Below, piece after piece: positions 19,466 to 27,701 of a stretch of 60,921 nt of DNA. A program made the position numbers and the translations under genes. Source of the DNA: Chitinophagaceae bacterium (GTDB lineage Bacteria > Bacteroidota > Bacteroidia > Chitinophagales > Chitinophagaceae); NCBI GenBank assembly GCA_027489035.1, contig JAIYAN010000018.1, positions 1-60,921 of the forward strand, in the 5' to 3' direction. Numbering within the stretch: the first letter of the stretch is position 1; each line of letters opens with the position of its first letter. Below the pieces are notes generated by a model. That model worked only from the letters and a program-made list of their open reading frames with translations. It ran no database searches and had not been told where the DNA came from.

Positions 19466-20341
19466 ATGCAAAAATTAGGTTGGATTTTTTTATTGATTAT
19501 TCTTACATCTTGCGAAAAAGACATCAATTTCAATTTAGATGAATCAGCACCAACTTTGGTAGTTGAAGCCGAAATTGAAAACAATAAGGCTCCAAGAGTA
19601 GTGCTCACAAGAAGCACATCTTATTTTAGCGAACTCACGCCAGAAATTTACCTCAATTCATTTGTACGCAATGCGGAAGTGTATATTTCAAATGGCACCC
19701 TTACACATAAACTTAAAGAATATGCAGAACCTATTTTTTTAGGAATCAACACATATTATTATAGCATCGACTCTAGCGATTTAAGTACTTCATTTGTAGG
19801 AGAATTCAATAAATCATACAATCTTCGAATTTTATCTGAAGGAAAAGAATATCTATCAAATACGAAAATTCCTTCATTAGATTGGTATCCAGATTCTGTA
19901 TTTTTTAAACCAGTTCCTTTTAACCCAGATACAAATGCAAGGTCGATGTTTGTACATGCAACTGAACCACGTGGATTAGGCAACTATTGTAGATACTTTA
20001 CCAAAAAAAATAGCGGACGTTTTCTCCCAGGTCCGAACTCTGTTTTTTCTGATCAAGTAATTGATGGTACAACCTATACAGTACAAGTACAGCCAGGTAT
20101 TGATCGTAATGCAGATTTTAATTTGGATAGTACTTTCTTTAAAAAATTGGATACAGTTACATTGAAATTTTGCAACATTGATAGAACAACATATAATTTT
20201 TGGAACACTTGGGAATTTGCCAATCAAAGCGTAGGAAATCCTTTTACTCAACCAGGTAAAGTTTTGGGAAATATTTCAAATGGTGCATTGGGTGCATTTT
20301 GTGGATATGCAGCATGGTACAGAACTGAAATCGTAAAATAA
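19466..20341 (+). CDS. DUF4249 domain lipoprotein
   Basis: The 291-residue protein starts with a lipoprotein signal (lipobox LTSC, Cys near residue 16) followed by EKDINFNLDESAPTLVVEAEI, the usual DUF4249 opening. It continues as a beta-rich domain with the SVFFKPVPFN segment. DUF4249 lipoproteins are often placed beside TonB receptors in Bacteroidota; no receptor is adjacent here, and trxB follows after 19 bases. The role is unknown; an outer-membrane location is expected. Confidence 0.82.
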   Translation: MQKLGWIFLLIILTSCEKDINFNLDESAPTLVVEAEIENNKAPRVVLTRSTSYFSELTPEIYLNSFVRNAEVYISNGTLTHKLKEYAEPIFLGINTYYYSIDSSDLSTSFVGEFNKSYNLRILSEGKEYLSNTKIPSLDWYPDSVFFKPVPFNPDTNARSMFVHATEPRGLGNYCRYFTKKNSGRFLPGPNSVFSDQVIDGTTYTVQVQPGIDRNADFNLDSTFFKKLDTVTLKFCNIDRTTYNFWNTWEFANQSVGNPFTQPGKVLGNISNGALGAFCGYAAWYRTEIVK

Positions 20342-20360
20342 ATCATTAAAAAATATAGAA

Positions 20361-21308
20361 ATGGAAATGTCAAAAAATGAACAAGTAAATTGTTTGATAA
20401 TTGGGTCTGGGCCTGCAGGTTATACCGCGGCAATATATGCGTCACGTGCAAATTTACATCCCGTTTTGTATCAAGGAATTCAACCTGGCGGACAATTAAC
20501 CATCACTACAGAAGTAGAAAATTATCCAGGATATCCAGAAGGAATTCAAGGTCCTGAAATGATGGTACATTTTGAAAATCAAGCAAAAAGAATGGGTGCT
20601 GATATTAGATACGGACTTGCCACAGCAGTTGATTTTTCATCACATCCTTTAAAGGTTCAAATAGATGAAGAAAAATGGATAGAAGCAAATTCTGTAATCA
20701 TTAGTACTGGGGCATCTGCAAAATGGCTGGGTTTACCTAGTGAACAAAGATTAAATGGCTATGGTGTAAGTGCATGTGCTGTTTGTGATGGATTTTTCTT
20801 TAAAGGAAAAGAAGTGGCGATAGTTGGCGCTGGAGATACCGCAGCAGAAGAAGCATTATACCTTTCAAAATTGTGTACAACTGTGCACATGATTGTTAGA
20901 AAAGGTCAAATGCGTGCAAGTAAAGTAATGCAAGAAAGAGTGCTTAAAACTGAAAATATTAAAGTGTACTGGCACTCTGAAACAGATGAAATTATTGGCG
21001 ATAAAAAAGTGGAGGCTGTAAGATTAAAAAACAATCAAACACAAGAATTAACCACGGTTCCAGTAAGTGCATTTTTTGTGGCGATTGGACACGAACCCAA
21101 TAGTGGTATTTTTAAAGGCTGGATTGATATGGACGAAACAGGATATATCAACACCATACCTGGAACCAGCAAAACCAATATAGAAGGGGTTTTTGCAGCA
21201 GGAGATGTGCAAGATAAAACATATCGTCAAGCCGTTACAGCAGCAGGAAGTGGCTGTATGGCAGCTTTAGATGCAGAAAGATATCTTGGCGAAAAGGGGT
21301 TGCATTAA
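20361..21308 (+). CDS. trxB: Thioredoxin-disulfide reductase
   Basis: The 315-residue flavoprotein reduces thioredoxin with NADPH. The FAD site GSGPAGYTAAIYASRA, the redox pair CAVC in ACAVCDGFF (near residue 137), the NADPH site AIVGAGDTAAEEALYL and the C-terminal FAD motif FAAGDV are present. Two possible starts (ATG at 20361 and 20367) differ by two residues. A thioredoxin gene lies at 36934 in the sulfur island, a plausible substrate. Confidence 0.96.
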   Translation: MEMSKNEQVNCLIIGSGPAGYTAAIYASRANLHPVLYQGIQPGGQLTITTEVENYPGYPEGIQGPEMMVHFENQAKRMGADIRYGLATAVDFSSHPLKVQIDEEKWIEANSVIISTGASAKWLGLPSEQRLNGYGVSACAVCDGFFFKGKEVAIVGAGDTAAEEALYLSKLCTTVHMIVRKGQMRASKVMQERVLKTENIKVYWHSETDEIIGDKKVEAVRLKNNQTQELTTVPVSAFFVAIGHEPNSGIFKGWIDMDETGYINTIPGTSKTNIEGVFAAGDVQDKTYRQAVTAAGSGCMAALDAERYLGEKGLH

Positions 21309-21339
21309 TATTATTTAGTAATCCATTTTAACTGAAATC

Positions 21340-21693
21340 GTGTACACCATACATTTAAATAATCTTCATTTTCATGCTTACCATGGGTTGTTTGATGAAG
21401 AAAAAATTATAGGGAATGAATTTAAGGTAAACTTAGAAATTGGTTTATCAAATGAGCAAATAATTGATGAACTTAATCAAACGATTGATTATTCGATGGT
21501 GTATAAAATCATTCAGGATAACATGAATATTCCAACACCTCTTTTAGAAACGCTTGTTGCCAATATTTCTAATGCCATTTATGTTTATGATAATCGCATA
21601 AAAGAAATTAGCATTAAAATAGAAAAAAAACATCCTCCGATTCAAAACTTTACAGGAAGTGTAGCGGTTTCTTTTAAAAAATCTTTTCAGTAA
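21340..21693 (+). CDS. folB: Dihydroneopterin aldolase
   Basis: The 117-residue protein performs the aldol cleavage of dihydroneopterin in folate synthesis. The family motifs FHAYHGLFDEEKIIGNEF near the start, DYSMVY, LLETLVANIS and the terminal KKHPPI are visible. The start is GTG; no other start would keep the complete first strand. Length is normal. Confidence 0.93.
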   Translation: MYTIHLNNLHFHAYHGLFDEEKIIGNEFKVNLEIGLSNEQIIDELNQTIDYSMVYKIIQDNMNIPTPLLETLVANISNAIYVYDNRIKEISIKIEKKHPPIQNFTGSVAVSFKKSFQ

Positions 21694-21718
21694 CAATCGA
21701 TTTAATTTAAAAGATTAT

Positions 21719-22468
21719 ATGAAGTATTTCATTCCATTATTGATTTGTTTTTTTTCAAACATACTTTATGGTCAGGATATTGAAAAACTATTGAATGAAG
21801 CGCATACTTTGGAAGTTTCATTTAAGGAAAATGCTGCATTAGAAAAATATTTAGAAATTCAACGGATTCAACCATTAAACCAAACTGCACTGTATAAATG
21901 TGCTGAATTATTGGGAAAAATCGGTGCAAGAGAAACCAATGCTTCAATCAAAGAAAAAAAGTATGTAAACGCCTTAGCATTTTCGAAAATGCTTTTAAAA
22001 AACTATCCCAATTCTGATCTTGCACATGAATCAATGTCTATAGTATTAGGCAGATTAGCACTTACAAAATCAGGTAAAGAAAAAGTAGATTATGTAAAAG
22101 AAATTAAACTACATGCCGATCAAGCTGTAAAACTCAATCCAAAAAATTTTAAAGCATGGCATGTGTTGGGCAGATGGCATTACGAGGTAAGCGACTTGAA
22201 TTTTATAGAAATAACAGCCATTCGATTGTTATTTGGCGGAATGCCAAATGCCTCGTTCAATTTAGCTGCAAAAGCATTTGAAAAAGCAGCAGAAATCAAT
22301 ACTAAGTTTTGTTTAAATTATCTCGAACTCGCTAAATCTTATCATAAATTAAATCAAAACAAAAAAGCAATTTTAATCCTAAAGCAATTGGTCAATTTAC
22401 CCAACACAAATGAAGATGACCCTGAAATTAAGTTGAAAGCTTTGGAATATTTAAAATCATGGAATTAA
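21719..22468 (+). CDS. Exported TPR protein resembling eukaryotic RMD family
   Basis: The 249-residue protein has a signal peptide (residues 1-18, cut near LYGQ) and helical repeats with TPR spacing. The stretch FKAWHVLGRWHYEVSDL followed by a second helix pair is the signature I associate with the regulator of microtubule dynamics (RMD) family, which also exists in Bacteroidota. The N-terminal part (LEKYLEIQRIQPLNQTALYKCAELLG) is also TPR-like. It likely acts as a periplasmic protein-binding scaffold. The specific partner is unknown. Confidence 0.75.
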   Translation: MKYFIPLLICFFSNILYGQDIEKLLNEAHTLEVSFKENAALEKYLEIQRIQPLNQTALYKCAELLGKIGARETNASIKEKKYVNALAFSKMLLKNYPNSDLAHESMSIVLGRLALTKSGKEKVDYVKEIKLHADQAVKLNPKNFKAWHVLGRWHYEVSDLNFIEITAIRLLFGGMPNASFNLAAKAFEKAAEINTKFCLNYLELAKSYHKLNQNKKAILILKQLVNLPNTNEDDPEIKLKALEYLKSWN

Positions 22469-22519
22469 AATTGCATTGATTATATTTATATTTTATCATC
22501 TATCTATAAAATAAAATTC

Positions 22520-24487
22520 ATGTTTAAATTTAACTTCGCGCTTTTATTGATTTTAACATCAACAAATATTTTTGCGCAATCTTCTAATAAAATTTATATC
22601 AATAACTACAACCCACATGAATTATTTGCGCCTTTGGAATATCCTGTAGGAGATAATATTACACGTTCTGCAAATGGAAATACTACAGCAAGTTATTGGC
22701 AAAATAAAGCCGATTACAAAATCGACGTTCGTTTGGATGATGTAAAAAATGAAATTTCTGGAACGGTAATTTTAAATTATAAGAATAATAGCCCGCACAA
22801 TCTGTCGTATTTATGGTTTCAGATGGATCAGAATCTATTCAATAAAACCAGTCGTGGACAAATGAGAATGCCTGCAAATTCGAGAAGTCGTTACGGTGAT
22901 TCTAAATCTAATTTTGATGGTGGCTATAAAATAAAATCAGTAGAAATTATTTCTAATGAAGGCAATCTTCAAAAATCAACTTTAGCAAACTATGTTGTTG
23001 ATGATACGAGAATGCAAGTGAGATTAAGCAATCCGTTAAAAGCCAAAACTGATCAAATTTCTATAAAAATTACATACAGTTTTTCCATTCCAAAATATGG
23101 TGCTGACCGCTTTGGCATCTTGCCTTCAAAGAATGGAGATATATTTTGTATAGCACAATGGTATCCTAGAATTTGTGTGTTTGATGATATTAAAGGATGG
23201 AACACAGAACCTTATTTAGGCGCAAGTGAATTTTATTTAGAATACGGAGATTTTGATTTTAGCATAACAGCACCTGCAAATCATGCGGTGGTAGCAGGAG
23301 GAGAATTACAAAATCCCAAAGAAGTATATTCAGCAGAGCAAATTTCAAGATTGGAAAAAGCCAAAAATAGCAACAGCACAGTAGTGATTAGAACTGAAAC
23401 TGAAGCCAATAAATCTAATTCATCTGCTCAATCAAAAGAGCTAACCTGGCATTTTAAATTGAACAATGCAAGAGATGTATCATGGGCAAGTTCAAAAGCA
23501 TTTATATTAGATGGTGCGATGATAAATCTTCCTTCCGGAAAAAAATCTTTTGCCATGAGTGCTTATCCTATCGAAAGCAAAGGCGATAAAGCTTGGGGAA
23601 GATCTACAGAATACATAAAAGGAAGTGTTGAAAACTACAGTAAACGTTGGTACGAATATCCTTATCCGGTAGCGGTAAATGTAGCAAGTAATGTGGGCGG
23701 AATGGAATATCCTGGAATTGTTTTTTGTTCTTCAGAATCTACCACATCTGGATTGTTTGGCGTAACCGACCATGAGTTTGGACATACTTGGTTTCCAATG
23801 ATAGTGGGAAGTAACGAACGTTTATATGGTTGGATGGACGAGGGATTCAATACGTTTATCAATTCATTAGCGGATGATGATTTTAATAATGGGGAGTATA
23901 AAAATTATCCAGCAAATGGCGAAGAGGTTGCCTATAATTTGTTTCAAGAAAACAGTGAAAGCATTTTTAATACACCAGATGCGATGATGGAATACAATAT
24001 TGGAACTGCATTGTATTTCAAACCAGCATTGGGATTACAGTTGTTAAGAGAATATGTGTTAGGTCCAGATCGATTTGATTATGCATTTAAAACATACATC
24101 AGCGAATGGGCATTTAAACATCCAACACCTTGGGATTTTTTCAGAACAATGAATAATGCAACTGGCGAAGATTTGGGCTGGTTTTGGAAATCATGGTTTT
24201 TAAAAAATTACAAATTAGACCAAGCCATTTCAACAGTAGAAAACGATTCTATAAATGGACCATTGGTTACTATTCTAAATCTAGAGCAAATGGCAATGCC
24301 CGTTGTACTTAATTATGAAACGCAATATGGGAAAAAGGGAACATTGAAATTACCCGTTGAAATTTGGAACAACACCGAAAGTTTTATGGTTAGAATCCCT
24401 GTAAAAGAAAAATTAAAATCTGTTACCATCGATCAGAATAAAGTATTGCCTGATGTGGATTTTAAAAATAATAGTTGGGTGGAGTAG
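22520..24487 (+). CDS. M1 family zinc metallopeptidase, exported
   Basis: The 655-residue protein has a signal peptide (residues 1-19, cut near FAQ), an N-terminal beta domain and a gluzincin catalytic domain with [10 protein letters not shown] and the downstream DEGFNTF glutamate; the GGMEYPGI segment matches the GxMEN exopeptidase region. The first 200 residues include the [11 protein letters not shown] opening typical of Bacteroidota M1 peptidases. It probably cleaves N-terminal residues of peptides in the periplasm or at the cell surface. No T9SS tail is seen. Confidence 0.92.
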   Translation: MFKFNFALLLILTSTNIFAQSSNKIYINNYNPHELFAPLEYPVGDNITRSANGNTTASYWQNKADYKIDVRLDDVKNEISGTVILNYKNNSPHNLSYLWFQMDQNLFNKTSRGQMRMPANSRSRYGDSKSNFDGGYKIKSVEIISNEGNLQKSTLANYVVDDTRMQVRLSNPLKAKTDQISIKITYSFSIPKYGADRFGILPSKNGDIFCIAQWYPRICVFDDIKGWNTEPYLGASEFYLEYGDFDFSITAPANHAVVAGGELQNPKEVYSAEQISRLEKAKNSNSTVVIRTETEANKSNSSAQSKELTWHFKLNNARDVSWASSKAFILDGAMINLPSGKKSFAMSAYPIESKGDKAWGRSTEYIKGSVENYSKRWYEYPYPVAVNVASNVGGMEYPGIVFCSSESTTSGLFGVTDHEFGHTWFPMIVGSNERLYGWMDEGFNTFINSLADDDFNNGEYKNYPANGEEVAYNLFQENSESIFNTPDAMMEYNIGTALYFKPALGLQLLREYVLGPDRFDYAFKTYISEWAFKHPTPWDFFRTMNNATGEDLGWFWKSWFLKNYKLDQAISTVENDSINGPLVTILNLEQMAMPVVLNYETQYGKKGTLKLPVEIWNNTESFMVRIPVKEKLKSVTIDQNKVLPDVDFKNNSWVE

Positions 24488-24716
24488 AGGGAAAGGTTTA
24501 ATTCGCTTCGCTTGTTTAATGGTTTAAAACGTTTAATGGTTTGTAGCATCATCCAATTATTATCCCATTTTTTTATAAAAAACTTCGTGCCTTGGTGTCT
24601 TTGTGCCTTCGTGTCAAAAAAACTCCAAACGTTTTTAAATCTTTTTCTAAAATAAAATACTGTAAAACGTTTGTACTCCATTCATTTAAAATTAAATTGC
24701 AGTAAACAAAAATTCT
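24488..24716. repeat. Modular intergenic repeats between the M1 peptidase and cupin genes
   Basis: A GGTTTAAT..CGCTTCGCTTG..TTTAATGGTTTAAAACG block is followed by CTTCGTGCCTTGG and GTGTCTTTGTGCCTTCGTGTC units. The combination recurs at 31775-31960 and 43040-43240. No gene is seen. Confidence 0.65.
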
Positions 24717-25211
24717 ATGACATCAAAAGAAATCGTATTTAATGAGGTATCAGAAATGTTGAAGCAACTTTCAATAGAAGTAGAGATTGTAGATACAACA
24801 AGACCATGGGGCGGATTTTTTGTAGTAAATGAAAATAGTGCTCAACTTTTTATTCAACATTTTTTTGCAGAGCTTGATAAAAATGTTTTTGAAAACAAAA
24901 AAATTAGTCCAAAAATATTGATGGTAGAACCACACAAAAAACTTAGTTGGCAATATCATTATAGAAGATCTGAATTGTGGAAATTAATAAAAGGTGAAGC
25001 AGGTATTGTAAGAAGTGAAACTGATGAATTAAGAGATACCCAAAACATGATTTTAAATGAATTGGTAGAATTAAAAACAGGAGAAAGACATCGATTGGTT
25101 GGTTTAAATGATTGGGGTATAGTAGCAGAAATTTGGGTTCACGCTAATCCAGCTCATTTAAGTGATGAAGATGATATTGTGAGGGTGTCGGATGAATTTG
25201 GAAGGAAATAA
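24717..25211 (+). CDS. Cupin protein, mannose-6-phosphate isomerase type II-like
   Basis: The 164-residue protein has a C-terminal cupin barrel: RPWGGFFVV, then ILMVEPHKKLSWQYHYRRSELWKLIKGEAGI, and GERHRLVGLNDWGIVAEIWV. This is the sugar-phosphate isomerase cupin often annotated as phosphoheptose isomerase in this phylum, lacking the nucleotidyltransferase domain of ManC. The GDP-mannose dehydratase gene follows, which supports a role in mannose-phosphate metabolism; the exact substrate is inferred. Confidence 0.75.
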   Translation: MTSKEIVFNEVSEMLKQLSIEVEIVDTTRPWGGFFVVNENSAQLFIQHFFAELDKNVFENKKISPKILMVEPHKKLSWQYHYRRSELWKLIKGEAGIVRSETDELRDTQNMILNELVELKTGERHRLVGLNDWGIVAEIWVHANPAHLSDEDDIVRVSDEFGRK

Positions 25212-25337
25212 TTACGTTTGTTGTTTGGTGTTTGTGGTATGGAACATACTGCTATCAATCATATTATATACAGAATCTATTATCGAGTATCCAATTCTTA
25301 TCTTTATTTTAAAAAATCATATCTTCATGTTTTGATG

Positions 25338-25357
25338 AATCCCTGACTGGGATTTTT
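25338..25357 (+). terminator. Weak terminator hairpin ahead of gmd
   Basis: A 6-bp stem AATCCC / GGGATT with a 5-base loop runs into TTT and an interrupted T stretch. The stem is short, so function is uncertain. Confidence 0.4.
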
Positions 25358-25400
25358 ATTTTACAGCGAATAAAAAAGAAATTTTAATATTCAAATACCC

Positions 25401-26516
25401 ATGCAAAAAGTAGCGTTAATTACAGGTGTAACCGGACAAGATGGAGCATATCTCAGTGATTTTTTATTGAAAAAAGGATATATCGTTCATGGTTTAAAAA
25501 GACGTACTTCTCTATTTAATACCGACCGTATCGATCATTTATACGAAGATCCTCATGTTGAAAATAGAAGTTTTATTCTTCATTATGGAGACATGACCGA
25601 TAGTACCAATTTAATTCGCTTGATTCAAGAAATTCAGCCAGATGAAATTTATAACTTGGCAGCGATGAGTCATGTGCACGTGTCTTTTGATACACCTGAA
25701 TATACTGGAAATGCAGATGGTTTGGGCACTTTAAGAATATTAGAATCGGTTCGTTTGCTTGGATTGGAAAAGAAAACAAAAATATACCAAGCTTCTACTT
25801 CCGAATTGTATGGTAAAGTTCAGGAAGTACCGCAATCAGAAACTACCCCTTTTTACCCACGAAGTCCTTACGCTGTTGCAAAAATGTATGCGTATTGGAT
25901 AACTGTAAATTACAGAGAGGCATATAACATGTTTGCATGTAATGGTATTTTGTTTAATCACGAATCGCCATTAAGAGGAGAGACTTTTGTTACCAGAAAA
26001 ATCACAAGAGCCGCAGCTAGAATTGCAATGGGATTACAAGACAAATTTTATTTAGGCAATTTAGATGCCCAACGTGATTGGGGCCATGCAAAAGATTATG
26101 TTCGCGTAATGTGGATGATATTACAAGCCGATCAACCGGAAGATTGGGTAATTGCTACTGGGAAAACAACGCCTGTTCGAGAATTTGTTCGTATGGCATT
26201 TATGGAATTGGGTATCGAACTTGAATTTGTTGGAGAAGGAATTAATGAAAAAGGACTTGTAAAATCTTGTAGCAATCCTGATTATCAAGTTGAAATAGGA
26301 AAAGAAATTTTATGTGTTGATGCCAAATATTTCAGACCAACAGAAGTTGATTTATTAATTGGAGATCCTTCAAAGGCAAAAGAAAAACTAGGTTGGGAAT
26401 GTAAATATAGTTTGAGTGATTTAGTAAAAGATATGATTCAATCTGATATTAAATTGATGCAAAAAGAAAAATTACTTGCAGAAAATGGATATAAATCGAT
26501 GAATTATTTTGAGTGA
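25401..26516 (+). CDS. gmd: GDP-mannose 4,6-dehydratase
   Basis: The 371-residue extended SDR converts GDP-mannose to GDP-4-keto-6-deoxymannose for fucose or related deoxysugars. [15 protein letters not shown] binds [14 protein letters not shown] and [13 protein letters not shown] are family motifs, and the active-site YxxxK is in [22 protein letters not shown] is also typical. Length is standard. No fucose synthetase gene follows in this window, so the next steps are encoded elsewhere. Confidence 0.96.
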   Translation: MQKVALITGVTGQDGAYLSDFLLKKGYIVHGLKRRTSLFNTDRIDHLYEDPHVENRSFILHYGDMTDSTNLIRLIQEIQPDEIYNLAAMSHVHVSFDTPEYTGNADGLGTLRILESVRLLGLEKKTKIYQASTSELYGKVQEVPQSETTPFYPRSPYAVAKMYAYWITVNYREAYNMFACNGILFNHESPLRGETFVTRKITRAAARIAMGLQDKFYLGNLDAQRDWGHAKDYVRVMWMILQADQPEDWVIATGKTTPVREFVRMAFMELGIELEFVGEGINEKGLVKSCSNPDYQVEIGKEILCVDAKYFRPTEVDLLIGDPSKAKEKLGWECKYSLSDLVKDMIQSDIKLMQKEKLLAENGYKSMNYFE

Positions 26517-26519
26517 TGT

Positions 26520-26690
26520 TTGACACGAAAGGGTTGAAACACTAAGGCACGATTTTTTTTGTTGATAGATTACTTTATGTAAGGGTTGAATATTTTCAAC
26601 CCCTATCAAACCTCATAAACCTCTTGTAAAGGTTAAATATTTTTAACCCCTACAAACCTCACTAACCTTTATAAAAACCTCGTCGTCCGA
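26520..26690. repeat. Tandem 47-base repeat (family E) reaching into purC
   Basis: Two copies of GGTT(G/A)AATATTTT-(C/T)AACCCCTA followed by AAACCTC segments start at 26584 and 26631. Each has a palindromic core (GGTT..AATATT..AACC). A CACGAAAGG/AAGGCACGA unit precedes them. The second copy contains the purC stop and the codons for its final residues. Confidence 0.7.
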
Positions 26691-27563
26691 TAGAATCTCC
26701 GGAATAAACTTTTCACCTATTACTTTTTCATAGAGTTCAATATATCTTCCACTGATTTCATTTATCCAAGATGCAGACATTTCGGGTACTTGTTGTCCTT
26801 CTTTGCCCATGAAATTATTTTGAATCAACCATTCGCGTACGAATTCTTTACTCAATTGCTTTTGAGGTAAACCTGAAACTTGCCTTTCGTCAAAACCTTC
26901 CTTTATAAAATAACGTGATGAATCTGGCGTATGTATTTCGTCCATCAAATAAATGTCATTGCCAATTTTTCCAAATTCGTATTTGGTATCTGCTAAAATT
27001 AAACCATGTTTTTCGGCAATGGCTTTTCCACGCTCAAATAATTGAAGTGCGTATTTACTTAACATTTCCCATTCTTCAGCAGTGGCCAAACCATTGGAAA
27101 TAATTTCAGCAGGACTTATATCTTCATCATGCCCTTCATCGGCTTTTGTAGACGGCGTGATAATTGGTGTTGGAAAAAAATCATGTTCTTTTAAACCTTC
27201 TGGCATTTCGGCTCCGCATAATGTTCTTTTTCCAGATTGATAAGTGCGCCAAGCATGGCCAGTTAATGTCCCTCTAACCACCAATTCTATTTTAAAAGGA
27301 ACGCATCTCAATCCAAAACTAACGTTTGGTGCAGGCGAACTTAAAAGCCAATTTGGACAAATGTCTTTGGTGGCATTAAGCATGTAAGCCGCAATTTGAT
27401 TTAATACTTGTCCTTTAAATGGAATGGGATGGGGCAGAATTACATCGAAAGCAGAAATACGATCACTCGCAATCATTACCAAATGCTTATCTGAAATACC
27501 ATAAACATCTCTTACTTTACCGCTATAAAAACTAGTTTGATTGGGAAAATTGAATACTTGCAT
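26643..27563 (-). CDS. purC: Phosphoribosylaminoimidazole-succinocarboxamide synthase
   Basis: The 306-residue enzyme joins CAIR and aspartate in purine synthesis. SGKVRDVYGIS, ASDRISAFDVILPHPIPFKG, VVRGTLTGHAWRTYQSG, TKADEGHDEDIS and DTKYEFGK are the SAICAR synthetase motifs of the ~300-residue form. The extreme C-terminus (ending VSEVCRG) is encoded by a copy of the family E repeat. It is transcribed divergently from the TonB receptor gene. Confidence 0.96.
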   Translation of the reverse strand: MQVFNFPNQTSFYSGKVRDVYGISDKHLVMIASDRISAFDVILPHPIPFKGQVLNQIAAYMLNATKDICPNWLLSSPAPNVSFGLRCVPFKIELVVRGTLTGHAWRTYQSGKRTLCGAEMPEGLKEHDFFPTPIITPSTKADEGHDEDISPAEIISNGLATAEEWEMLSKYALQLFERGKAIAEKHGLILADTKYEFGKIGNDIYLMDEIHTPDSSRYFIKEGFDERQVSGLPQKQLSKEFVREWLIQNNFMGKEGQQVPEMSASWINEISGRYIELYEKVIGEKFIPEILSDDEVFIKVSEVCRG

Positions 27564-27701
27564 AATGTAAAGTTATTAAACCATTGTGTTTATTTGAATT
27601 TAAAAACTATTTAAACTATCAACAGATGTTAAAAATTAAATTTCATATTGGCAATAACAATACTTATTTTGCTAAATATTATAAAAAACCAAAAAATCTA
27701 T

